Shown: in pieces, positions 35,430 to 44,707 of the stretch
How positions within the stretch are numbered: the stretch's first letter is position 1
Layout: each line of letters opens with the position of its first letter
Origin: Oceanospirillum sediminis
GTDB lineage: Bacteria > Pseudomonadota > Gammaproteobacteria > Pseudomonadales > Halomonadaceae
Assembly: GCF_014164585.1 (NCBI RefSeq)
Contig: NZ_JACJFM010000033.1
Coordinates: forward strand, 1 to 53,154
DNA length: 53,154 nt
Direction: 5' to 3'
The notes under the pieces: model-generated
What the model was told of the DNA's origin: nothing
The model's database searches: none
The model's input: only the letters and a program-made list of their open reading frames with translations
Translations under genes and position numbers: made by a program

Positions 35430-35597
35430 AAAGCTGGAAACTTACTATCCAGTTAAAACAAGAAAGGGAAAGCAAACAAACCAGAGCCGTTCCCCTTATA
35501 AGAATGGCCCTGATTCTATAAACAAAGCAGTTTAAGCAATGAGCCAGGCGGTTTAAGTCATCCTTCAGACCAGCCCCCCAGCCTTAACAAAACGCTT

Positions 35598-36287
35598 TTA
35601 GTCGGAACAGTGCTGATGCCCTGAATCCTGCGATGTATTATGAGCACACGGTTCTTTCGAGCTAGCGGTCGCCAAATGCTGAGCTTTTTTCTCTGCAATT
35701 GCCTGAGTACAGATCTGCCAGGCCGATGATAAAAACAGTCCGGCCATAATACCTGCCACAATCAAATCGGGCCAGGCACTATCAGAATACCAGACGCCAG
35801 ATGCAGCAATCAGTACAATCAGATTACCAATAGCATCATTACGACTGCATAACCAGACCGAACGTACGTTAGCATCACCATCTTTGTAACGCATAAGAAG
35901 CAAGACACTGACCAGGTTCGCCACAAACGCTGCTGTGGCTACGGCCCCCATAGTAAATGGCTCAGGGGAGTTCATAACAAATACCCAGTATACCGTACTA
36001 CCCAGTACCCAGGCAGACATCAATACCAGAGAATAACCTTTAAATAATGCCGCATTGCTGCGCACATTGGCAGCTTTACCAATCGCCCATAAGCTGATGC
36101 CATAACTCAGTGTATCGCCAATAAAATCCAGTGCATCCGCCTGCAATGCCTGAGATTGAGCCAGGATACCCGCCACCATCTCCACGCCAAACATAGCGCC
36201 ATTGATCACAATAATCACCCAGAGGATGCGCTTATACACCGGATCTAACCCGGTAAATTCGGTATGTCCACAGCAATGCTGAGCCAT
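35598..36287 (-). CDS. Cation diffusion facilitator-type metal efflux protein
   Basis: This 229-residue protein has six predicted membrane helices, an N-terminal CCGH and a Cys/His-rich cytoplasmic tail (ending CAHNTSQDSGHQHCSD). Helix 2 carries ADALDFIGD and helix 5 CSRNDAIGN, in the places of the CDF metal-binding pairs. The helix-5 site has Asn where the common HxxxD has His. It lacks the usual C-terminal cytoplasmic domain, so it is short for the family (about 300). It probably exports Zn, Cd, Co or Ni from the cytoplasm. It is driven by a MerR-type promoter and is divergent from the merR gene. AGGAGAG precedes the start. Confidence 0.88.
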   Translation of the reverse strand: MAQHCCGHTEFTGLDPVYKRILWVIIVINGAMFGVEMVAGILAQSQALQADALDFIGDTLSYGISLWAIGKAANVRSNAALFKGYSLVLMSAWVLGSTVYWVFVMNSPEPFTMGAVATAAFVANLVSVLLLMRYKDGDANVRSVWLCSRNDAIGNLIVLIAASGVWYSDSAWPDLIVAGIMAGLFLSSAWQICTQAIAEKKAQHLATASSKEPCAHNTSQDSGHQHCSD

Positions 36288-36346
36288 TATTTCTCTCCTG
36301 TATCTTTCTTTTACTCAGAAGCAGAGCTTCTTAATCGGATAAATTA

Positions 36347-36377
36347 AGTCTAAACTCTCCAGTAACTAGAGGTTCAA
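36347..36377 (-). promoter_or_regulatory. MerR-type promoter with 19-bp spacer for the CDF gene
   Basis: On the minus strand the -35 TTGAAC (36377-36372) and -10 TAGACT (36352-36347) are 19 bp apart. The spacer CTCTAGTTACTGGAGAGTT contains an imperfect dyad like that of Pb/Cd/Zn-responsive MerR operators. The overlong spacer is the hallmark of promoters that MerR-family activators untwist. Confidence 0.8.
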
Positions 36378-36421
36378 GCCAGAATCTGAAAAAAATTTCA
36401 TGTTCTCAGGGAGCAGTATGT

Positions 36422-36853
36422 ATGGCGCAGTTTTACTCTATTGGGCAGCTATCAAAACTAACAGAATGTAAAGTACCAACCATTCGCTGGTATGAAGAAA
36501 AAGGCCTGATGCCAGAGGCATTCAGAACCGAAGGCAACCAACGTCGCTACACTGAGCGCCATCTGAATATTCTGCGTTTTATCAGACACTCGCGGGCGCT
36601 GGGATTCGATCTGCCTGCCATAGAGAAATTATTGAGATTAAATAGCGGTAACTACCGGGACCATATTGAAGCCGATAGTATTGCAAGAGAACACCTGAGA
36701 GATATTCGTCATAAAATCAGACGGTTGCAGGCGATGGAGGCCGAGTTATCCGAAATGGTACAAGGATGCCACTACGAAGAAAATCATCAGTGCCAGATCC
36801 TTGAAGTGCTGAGCAATCATGCTCTTTGTTCAGGAGAACATCACCACGATTAA
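36422..36853 (+). CDS. MerR-family metal-responsive regulator
   Basis: This 143-residue protein has the MerR N-terminal winged helix (SIGQLSKLTECKVPTIRWYEEKGLMPEAFRTEGNQRRY) followed by the long dimerisation helix. Cysteines in the C-terminal half (CHYEENHQCQILEVL) and the tail CSGEHHHD are the likely metal ligands, as in CadR/PbrR/ZntR. It is divergent from the CDF efflux gene and should activate it through the 19-bp-spacer promoter at 36347. The exact metal cannot be read from sequence. Confidence 0.93.
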   Translation: MAQFYSIGQLSKLTECKVPTIRWYEEKGLMPEAFRTEGNQRRYTERHLNILRFIRHSRALGFDLPAIEKLLRLNSGNYRDHIEADSIAREHLRDIRHKIRRLQAMEAELSEMVQGCHYEENHQCQILEVLSNHALCSGEHHHD

Positions 36854-36979
36854 TCATTACAAGGTCTGTTAAAGAAAATACTTCCTAAAGACGATACCCA
36901 GCCTGCTTTTCCACTACGGAAAGACAAGAGAAAACATAACATCACAGCCTTACACTCAGAGCAGTTAAGGAGAACACCG

Positions 36980-37732
36980 ATGCTGAATCTGTTACTTGTG
37001 GAAGACGACAAACACCTGGCTAACGGTCTGGCAACTCTGATCCGCCATAACGGTTATCACTGTACTGTTTTTAATAGCGCAGAAGAGGCCATGAATCACT
37101 GTGACAGTAACAGACCTGACTTATGTGTACTGGACAGAAATCTGCCGGGGCAGTCTGGCAATGAGCTGTGCTTATATCTCAAGCAACAATGGCCCGAACT
37201 GCCTGTACTGATTTTATCTGCCTGTAATGCAGAGAGAGATCGGGTTGATGCCCTGTTACTTGGTGCCGATGATTATGTTGGCAAACCCTTCAGTATTCCC
37301 GAATTACTGGCCAGAATTCAGACTATGGCCCGACGTATCCCCTTGTTACAAGCCCCAAAAAAATCATCTGCGGATCTTCCTCATGTTGCCGCCCCTGTGA
37401 CCCGAGCCCGCTCAGATTCAAAGCGTTTTATGATGGATGACCTGACCATCTGTCCGGACAGTATGAGAGCTTATCGTAATGAACAGTCTATTGATTTAAC
37501 TCCAAGAGAACTGAAAGTCCTACAGCAACTTTATCAACATGCCGGAAGCGTTATTACACGAGACAGACTGTTTGATATTGGCTGGGGGCGTGATTATCTG
37601 CCTGAAAGTCGAGCTCTGGACCAATCGATTGCCGTATTACGTGGAAAAGTAGAACGGGATGCCAGGAAGCCCAGAATTATCCGTACAGCCAGAGGAGCAG
37701 GCTATCGTTATGATCCTCCAGGTACATTGTAA
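36980..37732 (+). CDS. OmpR/PhoB-family response regulator
   Basis: This 250-residue protein has a receiver with phospho-acceptor Asp52 (CVLDRNLPG), an acidic pair at Asp9/Asp10 and Lys in GKPF. A C-terminal winged helix follows (TPRELKVLQQLYQHAGSVITRDRLFDIGWG... RTARGAGYRYDPPG). The linker between the domains is somewhat long (about 120-150). AAGGAG lies before the start. It is followed by a secreted Sel1-repeat gene and a histidine kinase gene, its probable partner. A 14-bp palindrome (AAAGGCATGCCTTT, 37731-37744) overlaps the stop. Confidence 0.95.
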   Translation: MLNLLLVEDDKHLANGLATLIRHNGYHCTVFNSAEEAMNHCDSNRPDLCVLDRNLPGQSGNELCLYLKQQWPELPVLILSACNAERDRVDALLLGADDYVGKPFSIPELLARIQTMARRIPLLQAPKKSSADLPHVAAPVTRARSDSKRFMMDDLTICPDSMRAYRNEQSIDLTPRELKVLQQLYQHAGSVITRDRLFDIGWGRDYLPESRALDQSIAVLRGKVERDARKPRIIRTARGAGYRYDPPGTL

Positions 37733-37894
37733 AGGCATGCCTTTCCTGTTAGCCCAACAGTGTATTCCCTTTAATCCAGATATCCCGCCTTACAAATTCC
37801 TGACATAACACTTAAATTGCCCTGACATTCCGTGATGCCTGCTTGTTTATGCTGATGAAAAAATAATATTCAGCAACCAGACAGAGCTTATTCA

Positions 37895-38440
37895 ATGATG
37901 AATCGAGTTACCCAAAAAACACTGCTTTCCTTTTGTTCCATTCTTCTTTTATGTTCAGCCTCACTACACGCTGATCAGAAACAAAGCAGGGAGGAATCAG
38001 AATTAAACACCAGCGACCTGTCCTACACCGTGTATATCAATAGCAATAAACGTATTAAATGCCTTTACGGCTATGCCGCTGATAAAACAGGAGATCATGA
38101 AACAGCTATCCGCATTTTTGAAGACTGCATCAATCGCTGGAATGACGTTTACTCAATGCTCTGGCTAGCCCAGATTTATGAATCCGGCGTTAGTGTTACA
38201 AAAGACCTGCAAAAGTCCACAGCACTAATGAAGCGTGGAGCCTTATCACAAGATGAGGCAGGATATTCAAGTCTGGCACGCTATCACTATGGTATTGCTT
38301 TATTTACCGGAACAGGTACGTCTCAGGACAAAAAGAAAGGTACAGAGTTTCTGATAAAAGCCGCCAGGGAAGGTATTCAGGAAGCCTGTGATTTCCTGAC
38401 AGCCGAGGGAGTGAATTGTGCAGATAAAAAGCCAGAGTAA
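37895..38440 (+). CDS. Secreted Sel1-like repeat protein between RR and HK genes
   Basis: This 181-residue protein has a signal peptide (MMNRVTQKTLLSFCSILLLCSASLHA) and Sel1/TPR-type helical repeats (about 55-170). Two repeats are recognisable: SMLWLAQIYESGVSVTKDLQKSTALMKRGA and ARYHYGIALFTGTGTSQDKKKGTEFLIKAA. It is expected in the periplasm. It overlaps the histidine kinase gene by 23 bp, so translation is coupled. A role as a periplasmic partner of the kinase sensor domain is an inference. Cysteines 52, 73, 169 and 175 may form disulfides. Confidence 0.8.
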   Translation: MMNRVTQKTLLSFCSILLLCSASLHADQKQSREESELNTSDLSYTVYINSNKRIKCLYGYAADKTGDHETAIRIFEDCINRWNDVYSMLWLAQIYESGVSVTKDLQKSTALMKRGALSQDEAGYSSLARYHYGIALFTGTGTSQDKKKGTEFLIKAAREGIQEACDFLTAEGVNCADKKPE

Positions 38441-39974
38441 AGATACTGCAAAACCGACAAACAACCTGAACGGGCATCTTCAATCCGATCAGATATTACT
38501 GATGCTGACATTGCTTCCTGTATTCCTGATCGCCATTCTGGGCATAAGAACGCTCAACCATGAGATCCTGCTATCAGACTCAGAACGCCAGGCACTGCTG
38601 ATCGCAGAAACAAGCACTCTGGCAGATCAGGTCGCTGACCAGGCTCATATAGCCTGGCAACACTGGCAACAAAAAGTAAATATGGCTACCGGTAGCATCA
38701 GTGCATTACGTGAAATAGTACTGGCCAATGATGCTATTGAACTGATCACGATCAGTACACCTGATGGCGACAGAATATTCCCACCCAATGCTTCTATTGC
38801 CGTATTATTCTCTGAAAAACAATCACTGAAACGCTACCAGGAGCATCTTACGCAATTAAAAAAGCAGCTTTCAGACAAGAAAACATCAATTGCGACCACT
38901 ATCAATACTCATCAGGGCTTCAGTCTGACAGCTTGCTGGTTGCATAGTAATTTATTCTGTGCCGTGTTCAGACCGGACTGGCTGACAACGCAACTTAATG
39001 CAGCAGTGAAGCAATTTCTGAAACAACAGCCTGGTATTACAATCTCAGGCCTGGTGCCCACTTCAGAAAGCAATGCACAGGCCAGTGCATCACCTTCAAA
39101 TCGGACAACACAAGCTCAGGTATATACCAGAGCACTGCCTTACCCTTTTCACCACTGGCAGATTCATTATTCTCTTACACCTGAAAATCACTGGTCACTA
39201 TCTTCAGAGAACAACGCATCTCTTTATATAGTGTATCTCTCTATTCTGCTTCCGGCGCTGATTATTCTATTATTACTGGCGATAAAACTCAGCAGAACGC
39301 ATCACAGAGAGCAGCAACAGGCCAGGGATAAAATCACTTTTCTCGCTCAGCTGGCCCACGAACTCAGAACACCACTGACTAACTTTTATTTATATACCGA
39401 GCTGATACGCCACAGTGAAAGTAAAGCTGACCGACATAAGTACTGTGATGTGCTTGATACAGTGTCATCCCGATTACAACGTACTACAGATAATGCGTTA
39501 CTGTTATCTGAAACAATGCAGGCATCAAAGCCTGTTCTCTCTGATGCCTCTCCGAATCAGATCATCACAGACGTCATACAGGGATTCGTGCCCCGTATTC
39601 ACCATGAGGAGATCATACTGGATTTACAATTAAATGCTGGACAGCCCTGTAAACTCGACTACCAGGCTGTTGAATCCATCCTATCTAACCTGATCGATAA
39701 TGCGATAAAATACGCACCATGCAGCAAAGTATGTATCAGGTCAGAATATCAGGCGAGCAACCTGATCATCAGCATTCATGATACAGGACCGGGCATTCCG
39801 ACCAGCAAAGTTAATGAACTGTTCACCCCTTTCCAGCATTCAGCTATACGCAAACAAGGGTTTGGCCTGGGTTTATCAGTCTGTCATAGAATGGTCAGAC
39901 GTTCTGGCGGTCACATTGCCTATGACGGCAATCACGGCTGCAATTTTACTATCTGGTTTCCAGTACAGTTCTGA
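38418..39974 (+). CDS. Membrane sensor histidine kinase
   Basis: This 518-residue kinase starts at GTG behind GAGGGAG. It has a membrane helix at 27-44, a periplasmic sensor region (about 45-268), and a second helix at about 270-290. The HisKA domain has His314 (QLAHELRTPL). The ATPase domain includes the N box NLIDNAIKYA, DTGPGIP and GFGLGLSVCHRM. There is no HAMP domain between helix 2 and HisKA. The sensor region contains two cysteines (about 173 and 181). It is the cognate kinase of the response regulator at 36980. Confidence 0.95.
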   Translation: MQIKSQSKDTAKPTNNLNGHLQSDQILLMLTLLPVFLIAILGIRTLNHEILLSDSERQALLIAETSTLADQVADQAHIAWQHWQQKVNMATGSISALREIVLANDAIELITISTPDGDRIFPPNASIAVLFSEKQSLKRYQEHLTQLKKQLSDKKTSIATTINTHQGFSLTACWLHSNLFCAVFRPDWLTTQLNAAVKQFLKQQPGITISGLVPTSESNAQASASPSNRTTQAQVYTRALPYPFHHWQIHYSLTPENHWSLSSENNASLYIVYLSILLPALIILLLLAIKLSRTHHREQQQARDKITFLAQLAHELRTPLTNFYLYTELIRHSESKADRHKYCDVLDTVSSRLQRTTDNALLLSETMQASKPVLSDASPNQIITDVIQGFVPRIHHEEIILDLQLNAGQPCKLDYQAVESILSNLIDNAIKYAPCSKVCIRSEYQASNLIISIHDTGPGIPTSKVNELFTPFQHSAIRKQGFGLGLSVCHRMVRRSGGHIAYDGNHGCNFTIWFPVQF

Positions 39975-40443
39975 ATATTTTCATGATTTACCAATCCGGG
40001 AAACAATAACGCCACAGGCAAAAAGAAAAAGCGCCCCTTTATCTGAACCTGAGATATCCCCGTTGTTCTACAATAATCAACTCATCTGAAAACGACAAAA
40101 TCCTACACCCTCTGGAAAGATGTCTGTCTTTAATACTGCCCGTTCGGGTATATCCAGACAGTCTTATTGCCAGATTTTTGAAACCTGCCACAGTATCAAA
40201 CTGACTATACGAACACTAATTTCCTGTAGTGTGCCCATTAACACGAGAGTAGAATAAAAGCTCCAGATTATTCTGCAAAAACAATACAAACTAAAATAAC
40301 TGGCTCAATTTTGCGTCCGAAAAGACAGCAGATGCGTAACTGTCATAGCAACGGAAATAATTTTAACGAGTTAAAAATAAAAATGGTAACCACACTCCAT
40401 GCTCTACAGCTCAGGGAATGGATAATGACTGGAGATAATAACT
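39975..40443. other. Intergenic region of 469 bp
   Basis: The region separates the histidine kinase from the di-heme peroxidase gene. It should contain the promoter of the peroxidase-chemoreceptor operon; the sequence just before it is A/T-rich (about 40350-40385). I see no gene and no strong terminator hairpin. Confidence 0.4.
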
Positions 40444-41451
40444 ATGCGGTTCGACCTTTTTAAAGCCGCACTGGTATGTGCAGCTTTGCTCAATCCTGAG
40501 GCATCTTTCGCCACGGATGATACAGACAGTCTGAAACAGCTTTATCAGCGCCCGACTTCAATTCCATTTCCATCTGATAACCCTTATAGCGCAGAAAAAG
40601 CGCAATTAGGGAAAATGCTGTTCTTTGATCAGAGGTTAAGTCGCAACTTCAATATGAATTGCGCAACCTGTCATAACCCTTCGTTAGGCTGGGAAGATGG
40701 TGTTCAGGGTGCTTTTGGAAGTCAGGGTGTGACTCTGAGCAGGCACTCCCCCACAGTACTCAACATGGCCTGGGGAAAAGAGTTTTTCTGGGATGGTCGG
40801 GCGACCACACTGGAAGAACAGATTCGAGGCCCGGTGGAATCACCTAATGAGATGAATGTATCTCTGGATACCGTTGTGGAACGACTTAGCAAAGTGCCAG
40901 GTTATCAGACCTGGTTTGAACGTGTATTCCCCGATAAAGGCATTCATGTTGACGGTATTCTGAAAGCTATCGCCACTTATGAAAGAACAATCGTCTCTGG
41001 CACTGCGCCATTTGATCGCTGGGTATCCGGTGATGAAAAAGCGATATCTGATTCTGCTATACGGGGCTTTAAGCTATTCAATGGAGAAGCAGGCTGTAGT
41101 AGCTGCCATACCGGTTGGAATTTTACTGACAACAAATATCATGATATTGGCATTTTTACACCAGATGAAGGTCGGAAAGCCATTAGCCAGAATGTATCAG
41201 ATCTTCACGCCTTTAAAACGCCAGGACTGAGAAATATTCGCCAGCGTGCGCCCTATATGCATAACGGAAGTATGGAGAGCCTTGAGCAGGTTATGCTCCA
41301 TTATATGTCTGGTGGAATTCCCAGAGAGTCTCGCTCTGAATTGATGAAGCCTGTACCACTGAATCAGCAGGAAATCCGTGATCTGATTGCATTCATGGAA
41401 AGCCTGACCGGTGACGATCAACCCGTCAGCCTGCCTGTGCTGCCTTACTGA
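40444..41451 (+). CDS. Di-heme cytochrome c peroxidase / MauG family protein
   Basis: This 335-residue exported protein has a signal peptide (about 1-23, ending SFA). Two c-type heme motifs are present, CATCH at 73-77 and CSSCH at 218-222. Both halves are of the bacterial CcpA/MauG fold ([36 protein letters not shown] near the C-terminus). It reduces hydrogen peroxide or oxidises a partner in the periplasm using electrons from small cytochromes. TGGAG precedes the ATG. It is followed after 14 bp by a chemoreceptor gene in the same operon. Confidence 0.94.
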   Translation: MRFDLFKAALVCAALLNPEASFATDDTDSLKQLYQRPTSIPFPSDNPYSAEKAQLGKMLFFDQRLSRNFNMNCATCHNPSLGWEDGVQGAFGSQGVTLSRHSPTVLNMAWGKEFFWDGRATTLEEQIRGPVESPNEMNVSLDTVVERLSKVPGYQTWFERVFPDKGIHVDGILKAIATYERTIVSGTAPFDRWVSGDEKAISDSAIRGFKLFNGEAGCSSCHTGWNFTDNKYHDIGIFTPDEGRKAISQNVSDLHAFKTPGLRNIRQRAPYMHNGSMESLEQVMLHYMSGGIPRESRSELMKPVPLNQQEIRDLIAFMESLTGDDQPVSLPVLPY

Positions 41452-41465
41452 TTCAGGAGAAGACT

Positions 41466-43070
41466 ATGAATATTACACGTAAACTCTCACTGGGATTTGC
41501 TCTGCTGATTGTTCTGTTTACAGGACTAGGGCTTTACCTGAATCAGCAATTGAATCATCTGGGCGAAAGCGCTATTGCTGCTTTTGAACAACCGTTACAG
41601 GCGGTTGATCAGAGCCGTGCCGCCTGGGACACCTTCCGTAGTAGCCGTGAGCTGGCCAGCCGTCAGCTGGCCCGTATACATTTTTCTGATACCGCTCAAG
41701 CCGGCAAAGAGCTGAAACAGCTGCAGGAGATGTTTCTGATTCAGCTGGAAACGGCTTATAAAGCCACTGAAGCTTTAATGGTTGCAGGAGACTTCAATGC
41801 TATAAAGTCCACAGCCGATCAGTGGTACAACCTTAATTATCAGAGAATCTCGGGTAAAGGTCTGAATAGCCTGCCAGATGAAAAAGTGCTGACAGACCTT
41901 GAACAAAGACTGGGGACGGACCTTGAAAAGCTGGTTCAGGATAGTCTGAAAGCAGCCATGCAGCAGCAAGAGCATACCGTGCAACTGGTTGATCGGACGA
42001 TGACCCTGAGCAGTATTCTACTGATCAGCGCGGTTATTCTGGGTGCTTTAATCGCATTTGGTCTGGGGCGCAGTTTATCTTCGCCTCTGAAAGAGTTACT
42101 GGCAGCAATTAAAGATCTGGCACAAGGTGAAGGTGATCTGACGAGAAGATTGCATTTAAAACGCAGTGATGAGATTGGAGAATTAGCTGATGAAGTTAAT
42201 CTCTTTATCAGCAAAATTCACAGCCTGGTTTCCGATACCCGTACCTCACTATCTGCGGCATCTGACTCCCTTTCCAGTATGGGCCAGATGGTACAGAACA
42301 CCTATGATGGAGTGAGCCGCCAGAAAGATGAATTAACCAAAGCGTCTGCAGCGGTTAACCAGGTGACACAGACCGTTGAAATTGTCTCTGAAAACTCCCA
42401 TCAGGCTAAAGAACAGGCTGAAAAAATCAGCAATGAGGCCAGAGATAGCCTGCAACTGGTACTGAGCTATACCCGCTCTATTAATCAGCTGGCAGATGAA
42501 GTTTCCAGTGCCAGTCATAGCATACAGGAATTATCTGTTGCCAGTGACTCGATTACGGAGTTGCTGACAGTGATCGAGTCTATTGCAGACCAGACCAATC
42601 TGCTGGCACTGAATGCCGCCATTGAAGCTGCCCGAGCAGGAGAAGCCGGACGAGGCTTTGCTGTTGTAGCAGATGAAGTACGCTCGCTGGCGATGAAAAC
42701 CCGGGAGTCTACAGAGCATATTCAGGAAACGGTCTGTAGTATTACTGGTAAGGTGGGAGAATCCCGTCAGGTCATGGAGCGCGGTCGCGATTTGGCGATT
42801 AGCTGTGTAGAGCAAAGTCAGTCTGTATCCGAGGCTCTGACTAAGATGAACGAGGGTATCAATCAGATTGAGCAGATGAACCTGAGTATTGCAGCAGAAA
42901 CCGAACAACAGCGTCAGGCGATGGTCAGTATCAATGCCAATATGGAACAGGTTAATCAGGTCGCAGACGATACTCAATGCGTTTCAAGAAATATGCAGTC
43001 CAGTCAGGGTGAACTGGATTCAGCCCTTGGTCTGGTAGAGCAGAAAATGAGGCAATTTAAAATGCAATAG
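41466..43070 (+). CDS. Methyl-accepting chemotaxis protein
   Basis: This 534-residue chemoreceptor has an N-terminal membrane helix (about 7-25), a helical periplasmic four-helix-type ligand domain (about 30-175), a second helix (about 177-200), and a HAMP domain ([26 protein letters not shown]). The cytoplasmic signalling hairpin tip is [37 protein letters not shown]. There is no CheR-docking pentapeptide at the C-terminus (it ends KMRQFKMQ). It starts 14 bp after the di-heme peroxidase gene; the shared operon suggests sensing of a redox signal or peroxide. Confidence 0.95.
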   Translation: MNITRKLSLGFALLIVLFTGLGLYLNQQLNHLGESAIAAFEQPLQAVDQSRAAWDTFRSSRELASRQLARIHFSDTAQAGKELKQLQEMFLIQLETAYKATEALMVAGDFNAIKSTADQWYNLNYQRISGKGLNSLPDEKVLTDLEQRLGTDLEKLVQDSLKAAMQQQEHTVQLVDRTMTLSSILLISAVILGALIAFGLGRSLSSPLKELLAAIKDLAQGEGDLTRRLHLKRSDEIGELADEVNLFISKIHSLVSDTRTSLSAASDSLSSMGQMVQNTYDGVSRQKDELTKASAAVNQVTQTVEIVSENSHQAKEQAEKISNEARDSLQLVLSYTRSINQLADEVSSASHSIQELSVASDSITELLTVIESIADQTNLLALNAAIEAARAGEAGRGFAVVADEVRSLAMKTRESTEHIQETVCSITGKVGESRQVMERGRDLAISCVEQSQSVSEALTKMNEGINQIEQMNLSIAAETEQQRQAMVSINANMEQVNQVADDTQCVSRNMQSSQGELDSALGLVEQKMRQFKMQ

Positions 43071-43137
43071 CCTGCTGTCAGATCAAGCATAGCCTGGCAA
43101 TCCCATTGTTACAGAGCATCTGCCCTGTACCTGTAGC

Positions 43138-43173
43138 ACAAACCCCACACAGGTCAACTGATGTGGGGTTTGT
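43138..43173 (+). terminator. Terminator of the peroxidase-chemoreceptor operon
   Basis: ACAAACCCCACA pairs perfectly with TGTGGGGTTTGT around a 12-base loop, followed by TCTTTC. It starts 68 bases after the stop of the chemoreceptor gene. Confidence 0.85.
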
Positions 43174-43250
43174 TCTTTCAGGTACCACAGCTTTTCTTTT
43201 CTGGCCAGACCAGGTTATTCTGCGTCATCAACTCACAGGCTGGCTGACTT

Positions 43251-43724
43251 ATGAACCGGATTGCCGTATTTGCTGATGTACAGAATATTTACTACACCTG
43301 TCGCCAGGCCTATCAGAAACAATTTAACTACCGGTTTTTCTGGGATAGCCTGTCTGACTCCGGAACAATCGTACAAGCCTGCGCTTACGCCATTGATCGC
43401 AATGATCCCGGACAAATCAAATTCCAGAACGCACTGCGCCATATCGGTTTCGAGGTAAAACTTAAACCCTGGATACAACGCAGTGATGGTTCAGCTAAAG
43501 GCGACTGGGACGTGGGTATTACCATTGATGTGCTGGATGCGGCTAAACATGCTGATACCATAGTACTGCTATCGGGCGATGGAGATTTCGATCTTCTAAT
43601 GGAAAAGGTTCGCACAGATTACCAGCGCCATACGATTGTACGCGGTGTACCAGCACTGACAGCAGATAGCCTGATAAGAAGCTGCGATCAGTTCAATGCT
43701 ATTGAACGAGCACATCTGATCTGA
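43251..43724 (+). CDS. NYN-domain (LabA/DUF88) putative nuclease
   Basis: This 157-residue protein is a NYN/PIN-like domain: FADVQNIYY near the start, GDWDVGITIDVLDA in the middle, and LLSGDGDFDLLMEKV later. The acidic residues match the metal-binding set of this fold, which cleaves RNA in several known members. There is no extra domain. It stands alone downstream of a strong terminator. The cellular target is unknown. Confidence 0.9.
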   Translation: MNRIAVFADVQNIYYTCRQAYQKQFNYRFFWDSLSDSGTIVQACAYAIDRNDPGQIKFQNALRHIGFEVKLKPWIQRSDGSAKGDWDVGITIDVLDAAKHADTIVLLSGDGDFDLLMEKVRTDYQRHTIVRGVPALTADSLIRSCDQFNAIERAHLI

Positions 43725-43963
43725 CATCCACCCAGGCCTTATCCCGTACAGTAGTTCAGCCTCCACTTCATAGCGTTGTAAGATGCTCCGGTATTCATCA
43801 CCTAGCTTAAATGGTCTGAGAGAACCATTGAATTTATGGCTCAAAGAAAACGCCGGGTACTGTAAAAATTACAACCAACTTATAGCTACAAATTCTGGTC
43901 TTATCATGCCGATAGCTATTTTTCAGAGCAAAAAATCGAAAATCACTAATATTGATAAGATAT

Positions 43964-44587
43964 CTACTCCGGTTTGCGTGCAACAATAAAAACAGCAGCA
44001 TTTTTACCCGGCTGCCATTGATATTCAATATCAAAACCGGCCTGTTTCAGAGCCAGTTGCAAGCCGGATACAGAGAATACATAGACGGAAGGTAAAAAAG
44101 GTAAGCAGCGTAATAAAGGTGCAATCATTCTGAAAGCCAGACCACTATCCGATAGACACGCCGTGCTGGAGATAAAAACGCCACCAGGTTTTAGCAACTG
44201 ATACACCCTATCCAGCTCCGCTTGTCTGTCAGGCAGGAGATGTAAGACACTCATCCCCATAATGACATCCCAGCTTTCCTGCTCACTATTCAGATGTTCC
44301 AGATCAGTACGAGCAAAAGTCAGATTCTCAATACCTGCATCCTGAGTCTTTTTCTCAGCAATGTTCAGCATCTGCTCAGAAATATCAATAGCATGAATAT
44401 AAGCAACGTCAGGGGCATGAAAAATCGCTGTTGATCCGGTACCGCAGCCAAACTCAAGCACCCGACTCTCTGACGACAGATAGTCATGGGTGACATGCAG
44501 TTTTTTCTGATAACTGGCTTCGTCTGCAATAGGTTGTCTGGAGTAACGTTTAGCAATCATATTCCAGAAACCAGCGTGATGGCTCAT
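43964..44587 (-). CDS. Class I SAM-dependent methyltransferase
   Basis: This 207-residue enzyme has motif I VLEFGCGTGSTAIFHA, an acidic residue binding the ribose of AdoMet in IHAIDISEQML, and the later motif VIMGMSVLHLLPDR. A hydrophobic segment near 152-175 (FRMIAPLLRCLPFLPSVYVF) suggests a lipophilic substrate or membrane association. The substrate is unknown. It is divergent from a LysR regulator whose start is 121 bp away. Confidence 0.9.
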   Translation of the reverse strand: MSHHAGFWNMIAKRYSRQPIADEASYQKKLHVTHDYLSSESRVLEFGCGTGSTAIFHAPDVAYIHAIDISEQMLNIAEKKTQDAGIENLTFARTDLEHLNSEQESWDVIMGMSVLHLLPDRQAELDRVYQLLKPGGVFISSTACLSDSGLAFRMIAPLLRCLPFLPSVYVFSVSGLQLALKQAGFDIEYQWQPGKNAAVFIVARKPE

Positions 44588-44707
44588 ATTCTCTCCTGTC
44601 GAAATACTTTTATTCAGATATCTACTGTCGCTATACTAGCCATACACATTTTTATTGAACATCATCAATAAAGCATTTCTGATAAACATATTTGCATAGA
44701 TCAGGAT

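Noticed and set aside
35339-35521. A 60-codon plus-strand frame upstream of hupD
   Set aside because: It covers the sigma-54 promoter and its repeats; the apparent internal repeat is explained by regulatory motifs, and no ribosome site is seen.
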